DNA of 64,000 bases from Paenibacillus sp. FSL H8-0332 (GTDB lineage Bacteria; Bacillota; Bacilli; Paenibacillales; Paenibacillaceae). Within the stretch, counting starts at the first letter, position 1. Each line of letters begins with the position of its first letter. Shown piece by piece: positions 26,540-35,947 of the stretch. The stretch covers positions 3,906,001 through 3,970,000 of the forward strand of contig NZ_CP150145.1 of assembly GCF_037963835.1 (NCBI RefSeq). Reading direction: 5' to 3'. Under the pieces are notes generated by a model. That model worked only from the letters and a program-made list of their open reading frames with translations. It was not told the DNA's origin and did not search any database. The translations under genes were made by a program, and so were the position numbers.

Positions 26540-28081
26540 TTATTTCGCATATTCTACAGCGCGTGTCTCACGGATTACAGTAACCTTGATATGACCCGGA
26601 TAATCCAGCTCACTCTCAATCATCTTCGTAATATCACGGGCCAGACGGAAAGCTTCTGCATCATCAATCTTCTCAGGCTGTACCATTACGCGAACCTCGC
26701 GGCCCGCCTGAATGGCGTAAGATTTCTCGACGCCCTCGAAGGACTCCGAAATTTCCTCCAGCTTCTCCAGACGTTTGATGTACGTTTCCAGGGTCTCACG
26801 GCGTGCACCGGGACGGGCAGCCGACAATGCATCAGCAGCTCCAACAAGCATGGCAATAACCGAGGTAGCCTCGCAATCGCCGTGGTGGGAAGCGATACTG
26901 TTGATAACCACCGGATGTTCCTTGTACTTCTTCGCCAGTTCGACGCCGATTTCCACATGCGAACCTTCCACTTCATGATCAAGCGCTTTGCCGATATCAT
27001 GCAGCAGTCCGGCACGTTTTGCAAGCACGATGTCTTCCCCAAGCTCACCGGCCATAAGTCCAGTCAAATAAGCAACCTCCATGGAGTGCTTGAGTACGTT
27101 TTGACCGTAGCTCGTACGGAATTTCAGGCGGCCCAGAATTTTGATCAGATCCGGGTGCAGACCGTGAACGCCAACCTCGAAGGTAGCTTGTTCACCGTAT
27201 TCACGAATCCGTTCATCCACTTCTTTGCGGGATTTCTCCACCATCTCTTCAATCCGTGCAGGATGGATACGTCCATCCGCCACCAGCTTCTCCAGTGCCG
27301 TACGGGCCACTTCGCGGCGGATCGGATCAAATCCTGACAGAATAACCGCTTCCGGCGTATCATCAATAATAAGATCAATCCCCGTCAGAGTCTCCAGTGC
27401 ACGGATATTACGTCCTTCACGACCGATAATCCGGCCCTTCATCTCTTCATTCGGCAAGGTAACGACAGATACCGTAGTTTCTGCCACATGATCAGCCGCA
27501 CAGCGCTGAATCGCCAAGGTGATAATCTCACGGGCTTTCTTGTCCGCTTCTTCCTTGGCCTGCTGTTCGATTTCCTTGATCATCTGAGCAGTTTCATGGC
27601 GAACTTCCTGTTCTACATTGCTGAGAATGATACTTCTGGCATCATCGATGCTCAGATTGGAGATACGTTCCAGTTCAGTAACCTGATTCTTGTAAATAAC
27701 ATCAATTTGCTGTTGGGTTTCATCAATTCGTTTCTCTTTGTTAGCTACTTGTTCTTCTTTTCGTTCAAGCGATTCCATTTTTTTATCCAGCGATTCTTCC
27801 TTTTGCAGCAAACGTCTCTCTTGCCGTTGGATTTCATTCCGACGTTCACGAGTTTCTTTCTCAGCTTCGGTACGGATTCTATGAACTTCGTCCTTAGCTT
27901 CGAGTACCGTTTCCTTCTTCAGCGCCTCCGCCTCTTTCTTCGCGTTCTCCACGATGACTACGGCTTCTTTCTCTGCGCTTGAAATTTTAGCTTCTGCAAG
28001 GGATTTACGAATAAAATAACCGAATCCAAAGAATGCTGCAGCTACAACGAGAACGACAATGACCCAGATCAATGTTTCCAT
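26540..28081 (-). CDS. rny: ribonuclease Y
   Basis: 513 residues, normal. N-terminal membrane anchor (about 4-24), long charged coiled coil (about 30-200), KH domain with [23 protein letters not shown] domain with LLHDIGKA and ASHHGD, then a conserved C-terminal tail. It is the membrane-bound endonuclease that starts mRNA decay in Firmicutes. GAGGTGAACAG precedes ATG 28081. A TTGACA promoter lies about 250 bp upstream. Confidence 0.97.
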   Translation of the reverse strand: METLIWVIVVLVVAAAFFGFGYFIRKSLAEAKISSAEKEAVVIVENAKKEAEALKKETVLEAKDEVHRIRTEAEKETRERRNEIQRQERRLLQKEESLDKKMESLERKEEQVANKEKRIDETQQQIDVIYKNQVTELERISNLSIDDARSIILSNVEQEVRHETAQMIKEIEQQAKEEADKKAREIITLAIQRCAADHVAETTVSVVTLPNEEMKGRIIGREGRNIRALETLTGIDLIIDDTPEAVILSGFDPIRREVARTALEKLVADGRIHPARIEEMVEKSRKEVDERIREYGEQATFEVGVHGLHPDLIKILGRLKFRTSYGQNVLKHSMEVAYLTGLMAGELGEDIVLAKRAGLLHDIGKALDHEVEGSHVEIGVELAKKYKEHPVVINSIASHHGDCEATSVIAMLVGAADALSAARPGARRETLETYIKRLEKLEEISESFEGVEKSYAIQAGREVRVMVQPEKIDDAEAFRLARDITKMIESELDYPGHIKVTVIRETRAVEYAK

Positions 28082-28390
28082 CTGTTCACCTCCTCGTTGA
28101 CATCCTCCAAGGTTCTTCCCTTGGGTATTTGTGCAGTTGTTAAACTATCCGTTCATCACCATACAAAAAACCGGTAATACACCGATTGCCATACTGCACA
28201 TGCTGCACATGCACATTGCCCGCCTTATCCGGCGATTACATTTCATATGAGTTGTACGCGAACCGGAACATAAGAGTCTGCTTTTTGGGAAGGAAAAAGG
28301 ATTCTTAGTTTATGCCGATTCATGTTATATTTTATTATTTATAAAAAGACCTTGTCAAGAGAGTCGATAACCGCATTAAAGTCAAGAGAA
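28082..28390 (-). other. long leader of rny
   Basis: 309 bp without a gene. It holds the rny promoter near recX and about 240 nt of untranslated leader. The leader contains small hairpins (for example CTTCCCTTGGG near 28113 and CATGCTGCACATG near 28199) but no recognised riboswitch. Confidence 0.45.
28329..28358 (-). promoter_or_regulatory. sigma-A promoter of rny
   Basis: Minus strand TTGACA (28353-28358), 18-nt spacer, TAAAAT (28329-28334). Confidence 0.55.
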
Positions 28391-29128
28391 TCAATCCGGG
28401 AAGTAAAACTCCTCTTCTTCCCCCTCAGAATCCTGTTCATCCCGCAAAATCCCAAGCACCTGACGCACCATTTCACCTGAGAATCCCCGGCGCATGAGGA
28501 ACGCCCCTGTCTTCCGGCGTTTGTCGTTCAAATCTCCCCGGAGCGTATTCCATTTCTTCCGTCCGGTCTGCAGCGCGCTCTCAAGCTCCTGCTCGGGTGT
28601 GATCTCATCCAGTGCTTCTGCAATCAGGGACTTCTCAATCCCCTTCTCCCGCAGCTCCTGCCGGATCCACATCTTGCCCTTACGCTGGTTTTTCATCCGC
28701 TGCTCCGCCCACTGCTTGGCGTACAAGGGGTCATCCAGCAGACGTTCCTCCTGTAGCCGGAGCAGAACTTCGGCAATAACAGTCTCCCCTATTTCCTTCT
28801 CCCTTAAACGGCGGGCCATCTCCTGTGCGGTTCTGGGCTTACGCTCCAGATACCTAAGCCCCTCCACATACGCCCGCTGTCGCTCGTCTGCGGCAACGAT
28901 ATCCTCCAGATCAGCCTTCACAAAAGTACTCCCCGTAATCATCCGGTATTTAATCATGACATCTTCATGAACAGTCATGTTGTAGTCTCCGAAATGGATC
29001 AGATAACGATAATTCGACTTCTTGAGCCGCTCTACCCGTGTAATTTCCAGCTCTTGATCTGCCGGGAAATCCGCCAGCACCTGCTGCTCATCCTGTTCTT
29101 CGAATTCCGCATCCAATTGTATAACCAT
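28391..29128 (-). CDS. recX: RecX regulator of RecA
   Basis: 245 residues from ATG 29128 (AGGTG 10 nt upstream; GTG 29140 is also possible). Three-helix RecX repeats are visible: AYVEGLRYLERKPRTAQEMARRLREKEI, RLLDDPLYAKQWAEQRMKNQRKGKMWIRQELREKGI, and TGAFLMRRGFSGEMVRQVLGIL. An acidic tail ends the protein. RecX modulates RecA filaments. It follows recA, separated by a terminator. Confidence 0.9.
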   Translation of the reverse strand: MVIQLDAEFEEQDEQQVLADFPADQELEITRVERLKKSNYRYLIHFGDYNMTVHEDVMIKYRMITGSTFVKADLEDIVAADERQRAYVEGLRYLERKPRTAQEMARRLREKEIGETVIAEVLLRLQEERLLDDPLYAKQWAEQRMKNQRKGKMWIRQELREKGIEKSLIAEALDEITPEQELESALQTGRKKWNTLRGDLNDKRRKTGAFLMRRGFSGEMVRQVLGILRDEQDSEGEEEEFYFPD

Positions 29129-29251
29129 CCTGTCAATCACCTCGTTAAGCTAGAAATAATATAAAACGCATTGAAGATTTGAACAGAAGCCTGGTCGTCG
29201 CTGCGGTGAACATTTGGACTTCCGGCCGCTGTTGTATTTTGATCACTTGCG

Positions 29252-29286
29252 AAAAGGCACCCTGTCATATCCTACACAGGGCGCCT
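29252..29286 (-). terminator. terminator of recA
   Basis: AGGCACCCTGT / ACAGGGCGCCT stem with a 10-nt loop, then TTTTC on the minus strand, 43 bp after the recA stop. Confidence 0.75.
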
Positions 29287-29328
29287 ATCCATCTTGTCTT
29301 CATTATTTAATTATTATGAGGAGTTAAA

Positions 29329-30393
29329 TTACTCGATCTCAAGCAACAGCTTCTCTTCTTCCTCTTGCTCCGCAGCCACAACCGCTTCGGTTGGCGCCGC
29401 TACCAGAGTCGTCAGATTGCTGGCCTCACGAATCTTGTTCTCGATCAGCAGGGCAATATCCTGATGTTCCTTCAGGAACTGCTTGGAATTCTCCCGTCCT
29501 TGGCCCAGACGTTCGCCTTCATAGGAATACCAGGCGCCGCTCTTGTTGACGATATCCATTTCCGTACCGATATCTATAAGGCTACCCTCTCTGGAGATTC
29601 CTTCACCGTACATGATATCTACATCCGCTTGCTTGAACGGAGGCGCTACCTTGTTCTTCACAACCTTGATCTTCGTACGGTTACCCACGACATCGTTACC
29701 CATCTTGATACCCTCTACCCGGCGCACATCCAGACGGACGGAGGAGTAAAATTTCAGAGCGCGTCCACCCGGAGTGGTCTCAGGGTTACCGAACATTACG
29801 CCGATCTTCTCACGAAGCTGGTTAATGAAGATCGCAATCGTGTTGGATTTGTTGATGGCACCAGACAGCTTGCGTAGTGCCTGGGACATCAGACGGGCCT
29901 GCAAGCCTACGTGGGAATCACCCATGTCGCCTTCAATTTCTGCCTTCGGTACCAGTGCCGCTACAGAGTCAACTACAATGATGTCAACTGCTCCGCTGCG
30001 TACAAGCGCTTCAGCGATTTCCAAGGCCTGTTCACCAGTATCAGGCTGGGACAGCAACAGTTCATCAATGTTAACGCCAAGCGCCTTGGCATACTTAGGA
30101 TCAAGCGCATGCTCAGCATCGATGAAGGCAGCTTGTCCACCCTGCTTCTGTACTTCAGCGATCGCATGAAGTGCAACCGTCGTCTTACCGGAAGATTCCG
30201 GTCCATATACTTCAATAATACGTCCTTTGGGAAGTCCGCCAATACCTAGTGCAATATCAAGTGCCAAAGATCCGCTAGGTACAACTTCCACTTTCATGTG
30301 AGTGGATTCTCCCAGTTTCATTACCGAACCTTTACCGAATTGTTTTTCTATTTGACGAAGCGCCATATCAAGCGCTGCACGACGATCTGACAA
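29329..30393 (-). CDS. recA: recombinase RecA
   Basis: 354 residues from TTG 30393 (AAGGAAGTGG upstream); the N-terminus [25 protein letters not shown] matches Bacillus RecA. Walker [10 protein letters not shown], Walker [13 protein letters not shown], the [22 protein letters not shown] loop. Drives homologous recombination and LexA self-cleavage. A LexA box and sigma-A promoter precede it. Confidence 0.98.
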   Translation of the reverse strand: MSDRRAALDMALRQIEKQFGKGSVMKLGESTHMKVEVVPSGSLALDIALGIGGLPKGRIIEVYGPESSGKTTVALHAIAEVQKQGGQAAFIDAEHALDPKYAKALGVNIDELLLSQPDTGEQALEIAEALVRSGAVDIIVVDSVAALVPKAEIEGDMGDSHVGLQARLMSQALRKLSGAINKSNTIAIFINQLREKIGVMFGNPETTPGGRALKFYSSVRLDVRRVEGIKMGNDVVGNRTKIKVVKNKVAPPFKQADVDIMYGEGISREGSLIDIGTEMDIVNKSGAWYSYEGERLGQGRENSKQFLKEHQDIALLIENKIREASNLTTLVAAPTEAVVAAEQEEEEKLLLEIE

Positions 30394-30424
30394 TCAGACC
30401 ACTTCCTTCACTGTTTATAGTATT

Positions 30425-30453
30425 ATAATAACGTGTTTTGAAGGTCTTGCCAA
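30425..30453 (-). promoter_or_regulatory. recA: sigma-A promoter of recA
   Basis: Minus strand TTGGCA (30448-30453), 17-nt spacer, TATTAT (30425-30430), about 30 bp before the TTG start. Confidence 0.7.
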
Positions 30454-30462
30454 GTCTTTTTT

Positions 30463-30476
30463 CGAACATACATTCG
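30463..30476 (-). promoter_or_regulatory. LexA (DinR) box upstream of recA
   Basis: Minus-strand CGAATGTATGTTCG fits the Gram-positive SOS box CGAAC-N4-GTTCG with one change. It sits 9 bp upstream of the -35 hexamer. Confidence 0.75.
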
Positions 30477-30620
30477 TTTTTTTTACTCCCAGGGATAATA
30501 CTCCCTTATATTGTAAGACACAGGCCTCCTTCCGGATGCAAGACTTTTGCAGGTACTTCTCTTCTGCTCATCACATGAATAGGAACAACCATAGGATAAT
30601 TTGTTATACCTAATATAAAA

Positions 30621-30655
30621 CAAAAAACCGCAGCATGATTGCTCAAGCCACGGTT
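30621..30655 (-). terminator. terminator of cinA
   Basis: Minus strand AACCG-x-x-GC...GC-x-x-CGGTT followed by TTTTG; a modest stem. Confidence 0.55.
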
Positions 30656-30691
30656 CTTCCGCATACACAAATTATATACCGCCCTGAACAG

Positions 30692-31981
30692 TTATTGCAA
30701 GGCCGAGCCTTCCAGCGGAGTGGCAACCTTGCGTTCTTCCAGCCGGCGCCACAGGCGGTACAGCAGCGCCTTGACGGTGCGCAGGCGGATGTTGTCACGG
30801 GTACCCTTCAGATTCAGCTCATATACCTCTGTCTTGCAGCCCCGCTCAGCCAGTCCTACGAACACAAGACCTACTGGCTTGCGCTCGGAATATCCCGGTC
30901 CCGCTACACCGGTAACCGATAAGCCGAAGTCCGTGTCACCGATCATACGCACCTGCTCAGCCAGCACCTCCGCAACCTCGCGGCTCACCGCTCCCGGGGC
31001 ATCCGGGCCTTCAAGCATAGCGGAGGGCACATTGAGCAGTTTTTTCTTAATATCATTGGAATAACACACGATCCCCCCGGCAAACATGGAGGCGCTGCCC
31101 GGAATATTCGTAATGCTCTCCATGAGCAGACCGCCCGTACAGCTCTCGGCAGCACTCAGAGTGAGTCCTGCATCCGCCATCCAGTCCACAATCAACTGCT
31201 CCAGCGGCACATCGATGTTGGCATACAGATTCTCCGGCAGAATGTCAGCAATCGTCTTCTCAAGTAGATCAAGCTTGACCATAGCCTCCCGCTCGGACGG
31301 CGCCTTGGTGGAGATGCGCACGGTCACTTCGCCTTCCTTGGCATACGGGGCAATCGTAGGATCGGTCTGGCTGCGGATCAGATCAATCAGCTTGTCCTCC
31401 AGCAGCGATTCGCCAATTCCCGCGAACTTCAGCATCTTCGAGTAGAGCGGCATTTCATTCGTAAGTGCATGCTGCTGCAGCCACGGCTTAGCCTTATCGG
31501 TGAACATCGGCTTCATCTCCCGGGGCGGGCCGGGCAGTACGATATAATATTTGTCTTCATCTGCAAAAGCAATCCCAACCGCAAGGCCGGTATCATTGGA
31601 CAGAGGGGTCGTTCCTTCAATGATAAGCGCCTGCTTGCGGTTATTCTCGGTCATTACAATCTTGCGGTCATCGAAGAAGCGCTGCACATGGTCCATGGCC
31701 AGCTGGTCGATGTGCAGGGCCCGGCCAAGTGCTGCGGCCAGCGCATCCTTCGTCAGATCATCCTCAGTCGGACCGATACCGCCGGTGAATAATATAACAT
31801 CCGCACGGCTCTGTGCAATCCGGATTGCCTCCAGCAGGCGGTTCTTGTTGTCTCCCACAACGGTCTGAAAATAAACGTCAATGCCTAATGCAGCCAGCTC
31901 TATTGAAAGAAACTGTGCATTGCTGTTCACGATTTGTCCAAGTAAAAGTTCTGTTCCAACGGCAATAATCTCTGCTTTCAT
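30692..31981 (-). CDS. cinA: CinA, competence/damage-inducible protein
   Basis: 429 residues. The N-terminal molybdopterin-binding-like domain (about 1-170) has VGTELLLGQIVNSNAQFLS and FTGGIGPTEDDLTKDALA. The C-terminal CinA domain (from about 270) has LSAAESCTGGLLMESITNIPGSASMFAGGIVCYSN and GVAGPG, as in nicotinamide-nucleotide amidases. Located between pgsA and recA as in B. subtilis. GAGGAGAACG precedes ATG 31981. Confidence 0.94.
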   Translation of the reverse strand: MKAEIIAVGTELLLGQIVNSNAQFLSIELAALGIDVYFQTVVGDNKNRLLEAIRIAQSRADVILFTGGIGPTEDDLTKDALAAALGRALHIDQLAMDHVQRFFDDRKIVMTENNRKQALIIEGTTPLSNDTGLAVGIAFADEDKYYIVLPGPPREMKPMFTDKAKPWLQQHALTNEMPLYSKMLKFAGIGESLLEDKLIDLIRSQTDPTIAPYAKEGEVTVRISTKAPSEREAMVKLDLLEKTIADILPENLYANIDVPLEQLIVDWMADAGLTLSAAESCTGGLLMESITNIPGSASMFAGGIVCYSNDIKKKLLNVPSAMLEGPDAPGAVSREVAEVLAEQVRMIGDTDFGLSVTGVAGPGYSERKPVGLVFVGLAERGCKTEVYELNLKGTRDNIRLRTVKALLYRLWRRLEERKVATPLEGSALQ

Positions 31982-32040
31982 AGCTGACGTTCTCCTCCTG
32001 ATTGTAGAAATATAGCAAGTTTCAAGCTGCGCTGCGCGCC

Positions 32041-32628
32041 TCAGGCTTTATCAAACTCCAGCAGCTCCTTGTTCTTCACAAAATAATCAACACCTGAATA
32101 TATGGTGATAAGGGCTGCTGCCCAGATCGCAATATCATCCACAGGAATGCTGACGAACTGGAACGGGAAGTTGTTAAGGAGCAGGAGCGAAATAGCGACG
32201 ATCTGAATGACTGTCTTTATCTTGCCCCATTTGCTTGCAGCCACAACCTTCCCCTCAAGCAGCGCCACCTGGCGCAGGCCGGTCACGGCGAACTCGCGGC
32301 TGATGATGACAATGGCAATCCAGGAATCGCAGCGTCCCAGCTCCACAAGCGAGATCAGCACTGCAGAGACCAGCAGTTTGTCCGCCAGCGGATCGAGCAG
32401 CTTGCCCAGATTGGTGACCATGTTATACTTTCTGGCTATGTAACCGTCAATTCCATCTGTACTGGCTGCAAGCAGAAAAATAACTGCCGCGACCAAATGA
32501 TTAATGGAAAGCTGAAAGGAGCCCCAATGTATCGGTTCCGGATAGAAGCTGAAGTCCACCAGCAGAAAAAACATCATGATTGGGATAAGGCAAATACGTG
32601 CTAATGTGATACGGTTGGGTAAATTCAC
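32041..32628 (-). CDS. pgsA: CDP-diacylglycerol-glycerol-3-phosphate 3-phosphatidyltransferase
   Basis: 195 residues from GTG 32628 (GGGGAGG 10 nt upstream). Four or five membrane helices and the CDP-alcohol phosphatidyltransferase motif DG-x2-AR-x8-G-x3-D-x3-D in DGYIARKYNMVTNLGKLLDPLADK. Makes phosphatidylglycerol phosphate at the membrane. Followed by cinA 59 bp downstream, probably one transcript. Confidence 0.95.
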   Translation of the reverse strand: MNLPNRITLARICLIPIMMFFLLVDFSFYPEPIHWGSFQLSINHLVAAVIFLLAASTDGIDGYIARKYNMVTNLGKLLDPLADKLLVSAVLISLVELGRCDSWIAIVIISREFAVTGLRQVALLEGKVVAASKWGKIKTVIQIVAISLLLLNNFPFQFVSIPVDDIAIWAAALITIYSGVDYFVKNKELLEFDKA

Positions 32629-32729
32629 TGAAGTTTCCTCCCCTAGTCTAGACGAATCCGATATTCCAGCATTTTCTTCAAAACTGCTTAGCTAGTATAT
32701 TATAGCCCTAAATACGTGTCAAAAAAACA

Positions 32730-32769
32730 TAAAGCACCCCGCAAGTAAGTTACGTATACACTGCGGGGT
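32730..32769 (-). terminator. terminator of the YajQ-family gene
   Basis: ACCCCGCA (32736) pairs with TGCGGGGT (to 32769); a TTTATGTTTTTTT stretch follows on the minus strand. Confidence 0.7.
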
Positions 32770-32777
32770 ACATAGTC

Positions 32778-33269
32778 TTACTTTAAATTGTTAAACTGCA
32801 AATCCAGCGGCAAATCAGCTTTGCGCAAGAGCTGGATAATCTGCTGAAGATCATCGCGGCTTTTGCCGGTGACACGGATCTGATCACCTTGGATCGTGCT
32901 CTTGACCTTCAGCTTGGAATCGCGGATCAGGATATTGATCTTCTTCGCATTCTCCTGGTCTATGCCTTGCCGCAGACCCAACCGCTGGCGCACCGTGCCA
33001 AGTGAGGCCGGCTCTACTTTGCCGAAATCCATATTCTTCAGCGTGATTCCCCGTTTCACCATCTTGGTCTGGAGGATATCAATCACTGCATTCAGCTTGT
33101 ATTCATCCTCTGAGGCGACTACAAGCGCATCCTTCTCCAGCTTCAGGCTGCTCTTGCTGTTCTTGAAATCAAACCGGTTCTCAATTTCCTTCTCGGTCTG
33201 ATGAACCGCATTGGTCAACTCCTGCATATCCATCTTGGATACAATATCAAATGAACTTTCCGAACTCAT
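32778..33269 (-). CDS. YajQ-family nucleotide-binding protein
   Basis: 163 residues from ATG 33269 (AAAGGATG upstream), starting MSSESSFDIVSKMDMQELTNAVHQTEKEIENRFDFK, the family signature. Two ferredoxin-like domains; the end reads IRVTGKSRDDLQQIIQLLRKADLPLDLQFNNLK. YajQ homologues bind cyclic di-GMP or RNA in some bacteria. Single gene with its own terminator. Confidence 0.93.
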   Translation of the reverse strand: MSSESSFDIVSKMDMQELTNAVHQTEKEIENRFDFKNSKSSLKLEKDALVVASEDEYKLNAVIDILQTKMVKRGITLKNMDFGKVEPASLGTVRQRLGLRQGIDQENAKKINILIRDSKLKVKSTIQGDQIRVTGKSRDDLQQIIQLLRKADLPLDLQFNNLK

Positions 33270-33357
33270 GGTTCCACATCCTTTACTTACAATTAGTCTG
33301 TTCCTATTATATGAGATAGGGGCTCTTAAGTCTAATACTTGGAAAAAGAGTGCACCT

Positions 33358-33390
33358 AAAAACACGCCTCCCGGAACTAGCCCGGGAGAC
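33358..33390 (-). terminator. terminator of the 53-residue membrane protein gene
   Basis: GTCTCCCGG / CCGGGAGGC stem on the minus strand, then GTGTTTTTAGG. Confidence 0.7.
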
Positions 33391-33405
33391 GCTCACATCC
33401 AGATA

Positions 33406-33567
33406 TTATCTGCTTCGTGCAGGAGCCCGGAACATATCCAGAATCCCCAGCAGAACATGTGCCAGTCCAAAGCCCAGAATACCATATCCCCAGGCGCCCG
33501 GTGTTAAATAATACCCCAGGAGACTGACAATAATACCAAGCCCTGTTACAATCCAGCTGACGGTCAT
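33406..33567 (-). CDS. small two-helix membrane protein, unknown
   Basis: 53 residues: MTVSWIVTGLGIIVSLLGYY, then LTPGAWGYGILGFGLAHVLL, then GILDMFRAPARSR. Two predicted membrane segments (about 5-22 and 27-45) and a basic tail. GAGGTG lies about 10 nt before ATG 33567, and a good terminator follows the stop. It lies between the ymfM/rodZ-like gene and the YajQ-family gene. I do not recognise a family. Confidence 0.65.
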   Translation of the reverse strand: MTVSWIVTGLGIIVSLLGYYLTPGAWGYGILGFGLAHVLLGILDMFRAPARSR

Positions 33568-33650
33568 GAGAGAATACACCTCACTTTGGCGAAAGAACTG
33601 TTAAACACTTCTAGGTTCTCCATTCCGCCAAAGACTATACATCAGATGTA

Positions 33651-34592
33651 CTATTCTCCGGTAGTACTCTCTCCAGTAGCGCCGTTCGTCCCGCTATCCA
33701 GTTCAAGCAGCAGACGCGAGGAGGTTTTGCCGTCGGTGATAGCTTGTCCGTTGACCGAAATCGCCGTAGCCGGTGAATATCCCGATTTGATATACATGCC
33801 TTCGCTGTCCAGCGTGAAGCTCAGATTATCGCCGGCCTTGGTATTCCCGAAGCTGAGCTTCTCCCCCTTGGAGTTCTCGCCCTTGTACACTTCAAGCCAG
33901 CTGACACCGGTTGAGGCAATCACTACCTGAACCTGGCCTCCGGCAGGCGCCGAGACTTTATAGATCGTTGTCTTGCCCGATTTGCGGTCCTGAGTAACGG
34001 TGACGGACCCCGGAGAAGCAGACGGCTCCGGAGTTGCAGAAGGTACTGGTGTTGCCGTGGCTCCTGCTTCAGCCGTAGCTGCCGCATCAGCAGTAGCTGT
34101 TGGGGCTGTAACGCCGCCCGCAGCAGTGGCCGAAGGCTTGACCTTGGTTGGATCTTGCGTTGCCGAAGTCATTTCTGCGGTATCCGCCTGCTTCGGCTCC
34201 TGTTGATTCATCGATGAAGTTGCATATAAATAGATGACCACCAGAATTAAAATCGGAAAGGTCCACATAAGCAAGGTCGGCAGCCACTTGGCATTCCGCT
34301 CTGTTTCAGGCTTACGGCTCCGCTTCTGGATCACGGTCTCCATAGTAGTATCGACGGGAGCGGCAGGCACATTGCCGTGTTCCTCCATCAGTTCATCCGG
34401 GTTAACCCCGACCGCCTCGGCATAGGTTTTGATAAAGGCCCGGACATAAAAACTGCCCGGAAGCACTTTATAATCCCCTGCTTCGATGGCTTCCAAATAT
34501 TTTTTGCGGATCTTTGTTACTTCCTGGACATCATCAAGACTCATCCCTTTTTGCAGACGCGCCTCCTTCAAATGCCGGCCCAGTTCCGACAT
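33651..34592 (-). CDS. ymfM: RodZ/YmfM-like HTH membrane protein
   Basis: 313 residues from ATG 34592 (AGGAGGTGATGGT directly upstream). N-terminal HTH_25 (LGRHLKEARLQKGMSLDDVQEVTKIRKKYLEAIE), single membrane helix (about 115-135, LPTLLMWTFPILILVVIYLY), Ala/Thr/Pro-rich linker, then a C-terminal DUF4115 domain (SWLEVYKGENSKGEKLSFG). RodZ proteins link MreB to the cell wall machinery. Bacillus order ymfK-ymfM-pgsA is kept. Confidence 0.9.
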   Translation of the reverse strand: MSELGRHLKEARLQKGMSLDDVQEVTKIRKKYLEAIEAGDYKVLPGSFYVRAFIKTYAEAVGVNPDELMEEHGNVPAAPVDTTMETVIQKRSRKPETERNAKWLPTLLMWTFPILILVVIYLYATSSMNQQEPKQADTAEMTSATQDPTKVKPSATAAGGVTAPTATADAAATAEAGATATPVPSATPEPSASPGSVTVTQDRKSGKTTIYKVSAPAGGQVQVVIASTGVSWLEVYKGENSKGEKLSFGNTKAGDNLSFTLDSEGMYIKSGYSPATAISVNGQAITDGKTSSRLLLELDSGTNGATGESTTGE

Positions 34593-34640
34593 ACCATCAC
34601 CTCCTAAATGTTGTGTGAGCAATGCTCCAGATTAAATATA

Positions 34641-35408
34641 TTAAAGATCTTCACTGTAGCTTGTCGTAAACGACTCGTACAATATCTCTTCGTTCGGTGC
34701 GTTGCGCAGCTCAATAATGATATCGAAGTCATCGAAGGTGTATTCGGACTCCCGCACAAAAATATCAGGATGCTCAATCACCTTGGTGCTTGCCATGCCC
34801 ATGACATTCTGCAACAGGTTATAATGCTTCTCGTTGGAGCGGATGGTGCTGACAATCCCGTCAATGATAAATACATTATGCGGGTTCATCTCATCTTCGG
34901 CGAGCTGGCTGCGGACCGTCTGGCGCAGTAGCGTAGAGGAAACAAACGTCCAGCGCTTCATGGCACAGACGCTGCCGGCAATGATCGATTCCGTTTTGCC
35001 TACCCGTGGCATGCCACGTAGTCCTATAACCTGATTACCTTCCCTTTTAAACAGCTCGCCGAGGAAATCGACCAGCAGCCCAAGCTCATCCCGGGTGAAC
35101 CGGAAGGTCTTGCGGTCATCCGAGTCACGGTCAATATACCGTCCATGCCGGACGGCCAGCCGGTCCACAAGCCGCGGTGTACGCAGTGCCGTAACCGTTA
35201 TATTGTCAACTTTTTTGAGCATCTCGCCCATTAGCATGATCTTCTCGTCGTCGCTGGTTTCCAGCAGCATTCCGCGCGTCTTGCCTTCAACGCCGTTAAT
35301 CGTCAGAATATTGACTTCCAGCATTCCCAGCATAGAAGCGATGTCGCCTAACAGACCGGGTCTGTTCTTATGTATCTTATATTCCATATACCATTGTTTA
35401 TATTCCAC
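34641..35408 (-). CDS. ymfK: YmfK-like DUF3388 protein (ACT-like plus P-loop)
   Basis: 255 residues from GTG 35408 (AGGTG 7 nt upstream; ATG 35423 is the alternative). N-terminal ACT-like segment (EYKIHKNRPGLLGDIASMLGMLEVNILTINGVE). The middle has a P-loop-like GMPRVGKTES near residue 150, and the C-terminal part reads NVFIIDGIVSTIRSNEKHYNLLQ. Function is not established; the fold suggests ligand-sensing coupled to nucleotide binding. Syntenic with B. subtilis ymfK. Confidence 0.82.
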   Translation of the reverse strand: MEYKQWYMEYKIHKNRPGLLGDIASMLGMLEVNILTINGVEGKTRGMLLETSDDEKIMLMGEMLKKVDNITVTALRTPRLVDRLAVRHGRYIDRDSDDRKTFRFTRDELGLLVDFLGELFKREGNQVIGLRGMPRVGKTESIIAGSVCAMKRWTFVSSTLLRQTVRSQLAEDEMNPHNVFIIDGIVSTIRSNEKHYNLLQNVMGMASTKVIEHPDIFVRESEYTFDDFDIIIELRNAPNEEILYESFTTSYSEDL

Positions 35409-35520
35409 TTGTGCGCACCTCATAGATTCCTTTTCCCTGCATGTTGTTTCAGATACACGGGTCATGTTAATGATATATAAAAAAAAATTGAAAGGCAAGG
35501 ACACGATTGTAATAATTGCA

Positions 35521-35545
35521 GAAAAGCTCCCGCAAGGGGAGCTTC
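35521..35545 (-). terminator. terminator of ymfJ
   Basis: AAGCTCCCCTTGCGGGAGCTT followed by TTCTG on the minus strand. Confidence 0.7.
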
Positions 35546-35555
35546 ATCCGCGTAC

Positions 35556-35816
35556 CTATGCGTTTTTCTTCGCCAGTTTGACCATGAGTCCGGCAATGGT
35601 ATGCTTCTCGTCATCCGTTCCGACATCCCACAGCTCTTTGATGGCCCGGTTGGAATAGTTGCCCGGATCGACCTTCTTATCGAGGAATTCCCCGATTTCG
35701 AATGCCAGCTTGGTGATGGTCTCGTCGCTCATCCCCATTTTTTCGGCCTGAATGACCCGGTCGCCCAAAAAGCTTTTCCAGGTATCAAAGTTCTTCACTA
35801 CGGAATCTGTTGACAT
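35556..35816 (-). CDS. ymfJ: YmfJ-like DUF3243 protein
   Basis: 86 residues, the family length: starts MSTDSVVKNFDTWKSFLGDR and ends in DDEKHTIAGLMVKLAKK. AGGAGGATTTAAG precedes the ATG. A promoter matching sigma-G consensus lies 50-80 bp upstream, implying forespore expression. Molecular function unknown. Own terminator. Confidence 0.9.
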   Translation of the reverse strand: MSTDSVVKNFDTWKSFLGDRVIQAEKMGMSDETITKLAFEIGEFLDKKVDPGNYSNRAIKELWDVGTDDEKHTIAGLMVKLAKKNA

Positions 35817-35868
35817 CTTAAATCCTCCTCAGGTTTGTAATGATATTGAGATTCAGAAGCAACAGTTA

Positions 35869-35898
35869 TAATATGTCTCAAGCCGGAATTTCTTATGC
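35869..35898 (-). promoter_or_regulatory. sigma-G promoter of ymfJ
   Basis: Minus strand GCATA (35894-35898), 18-nt spacer, CATATTA (35869-35875): exact fit to GnATR-N18-CATnnTA. Confidence 0.72.
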
Positions 35899-35947
35899 TG
35901 GAGCATTTCTCCAGAGAGGCTCATGGTTACTGGCAGTATACATGTAA

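Larger units (their letters stand above)
30394..30691 (-). other. recA-cinA intergenic region
   Basis: 298 bp with the recA promoter, LexA box and cinA terminator. Nothing else recognisable. Confidence 0.5.

Noticed and set aside
26450-27337. 295-residue plus-strand ORF
   Set aside because: Antisense to rny, a certain gene; no domain features.
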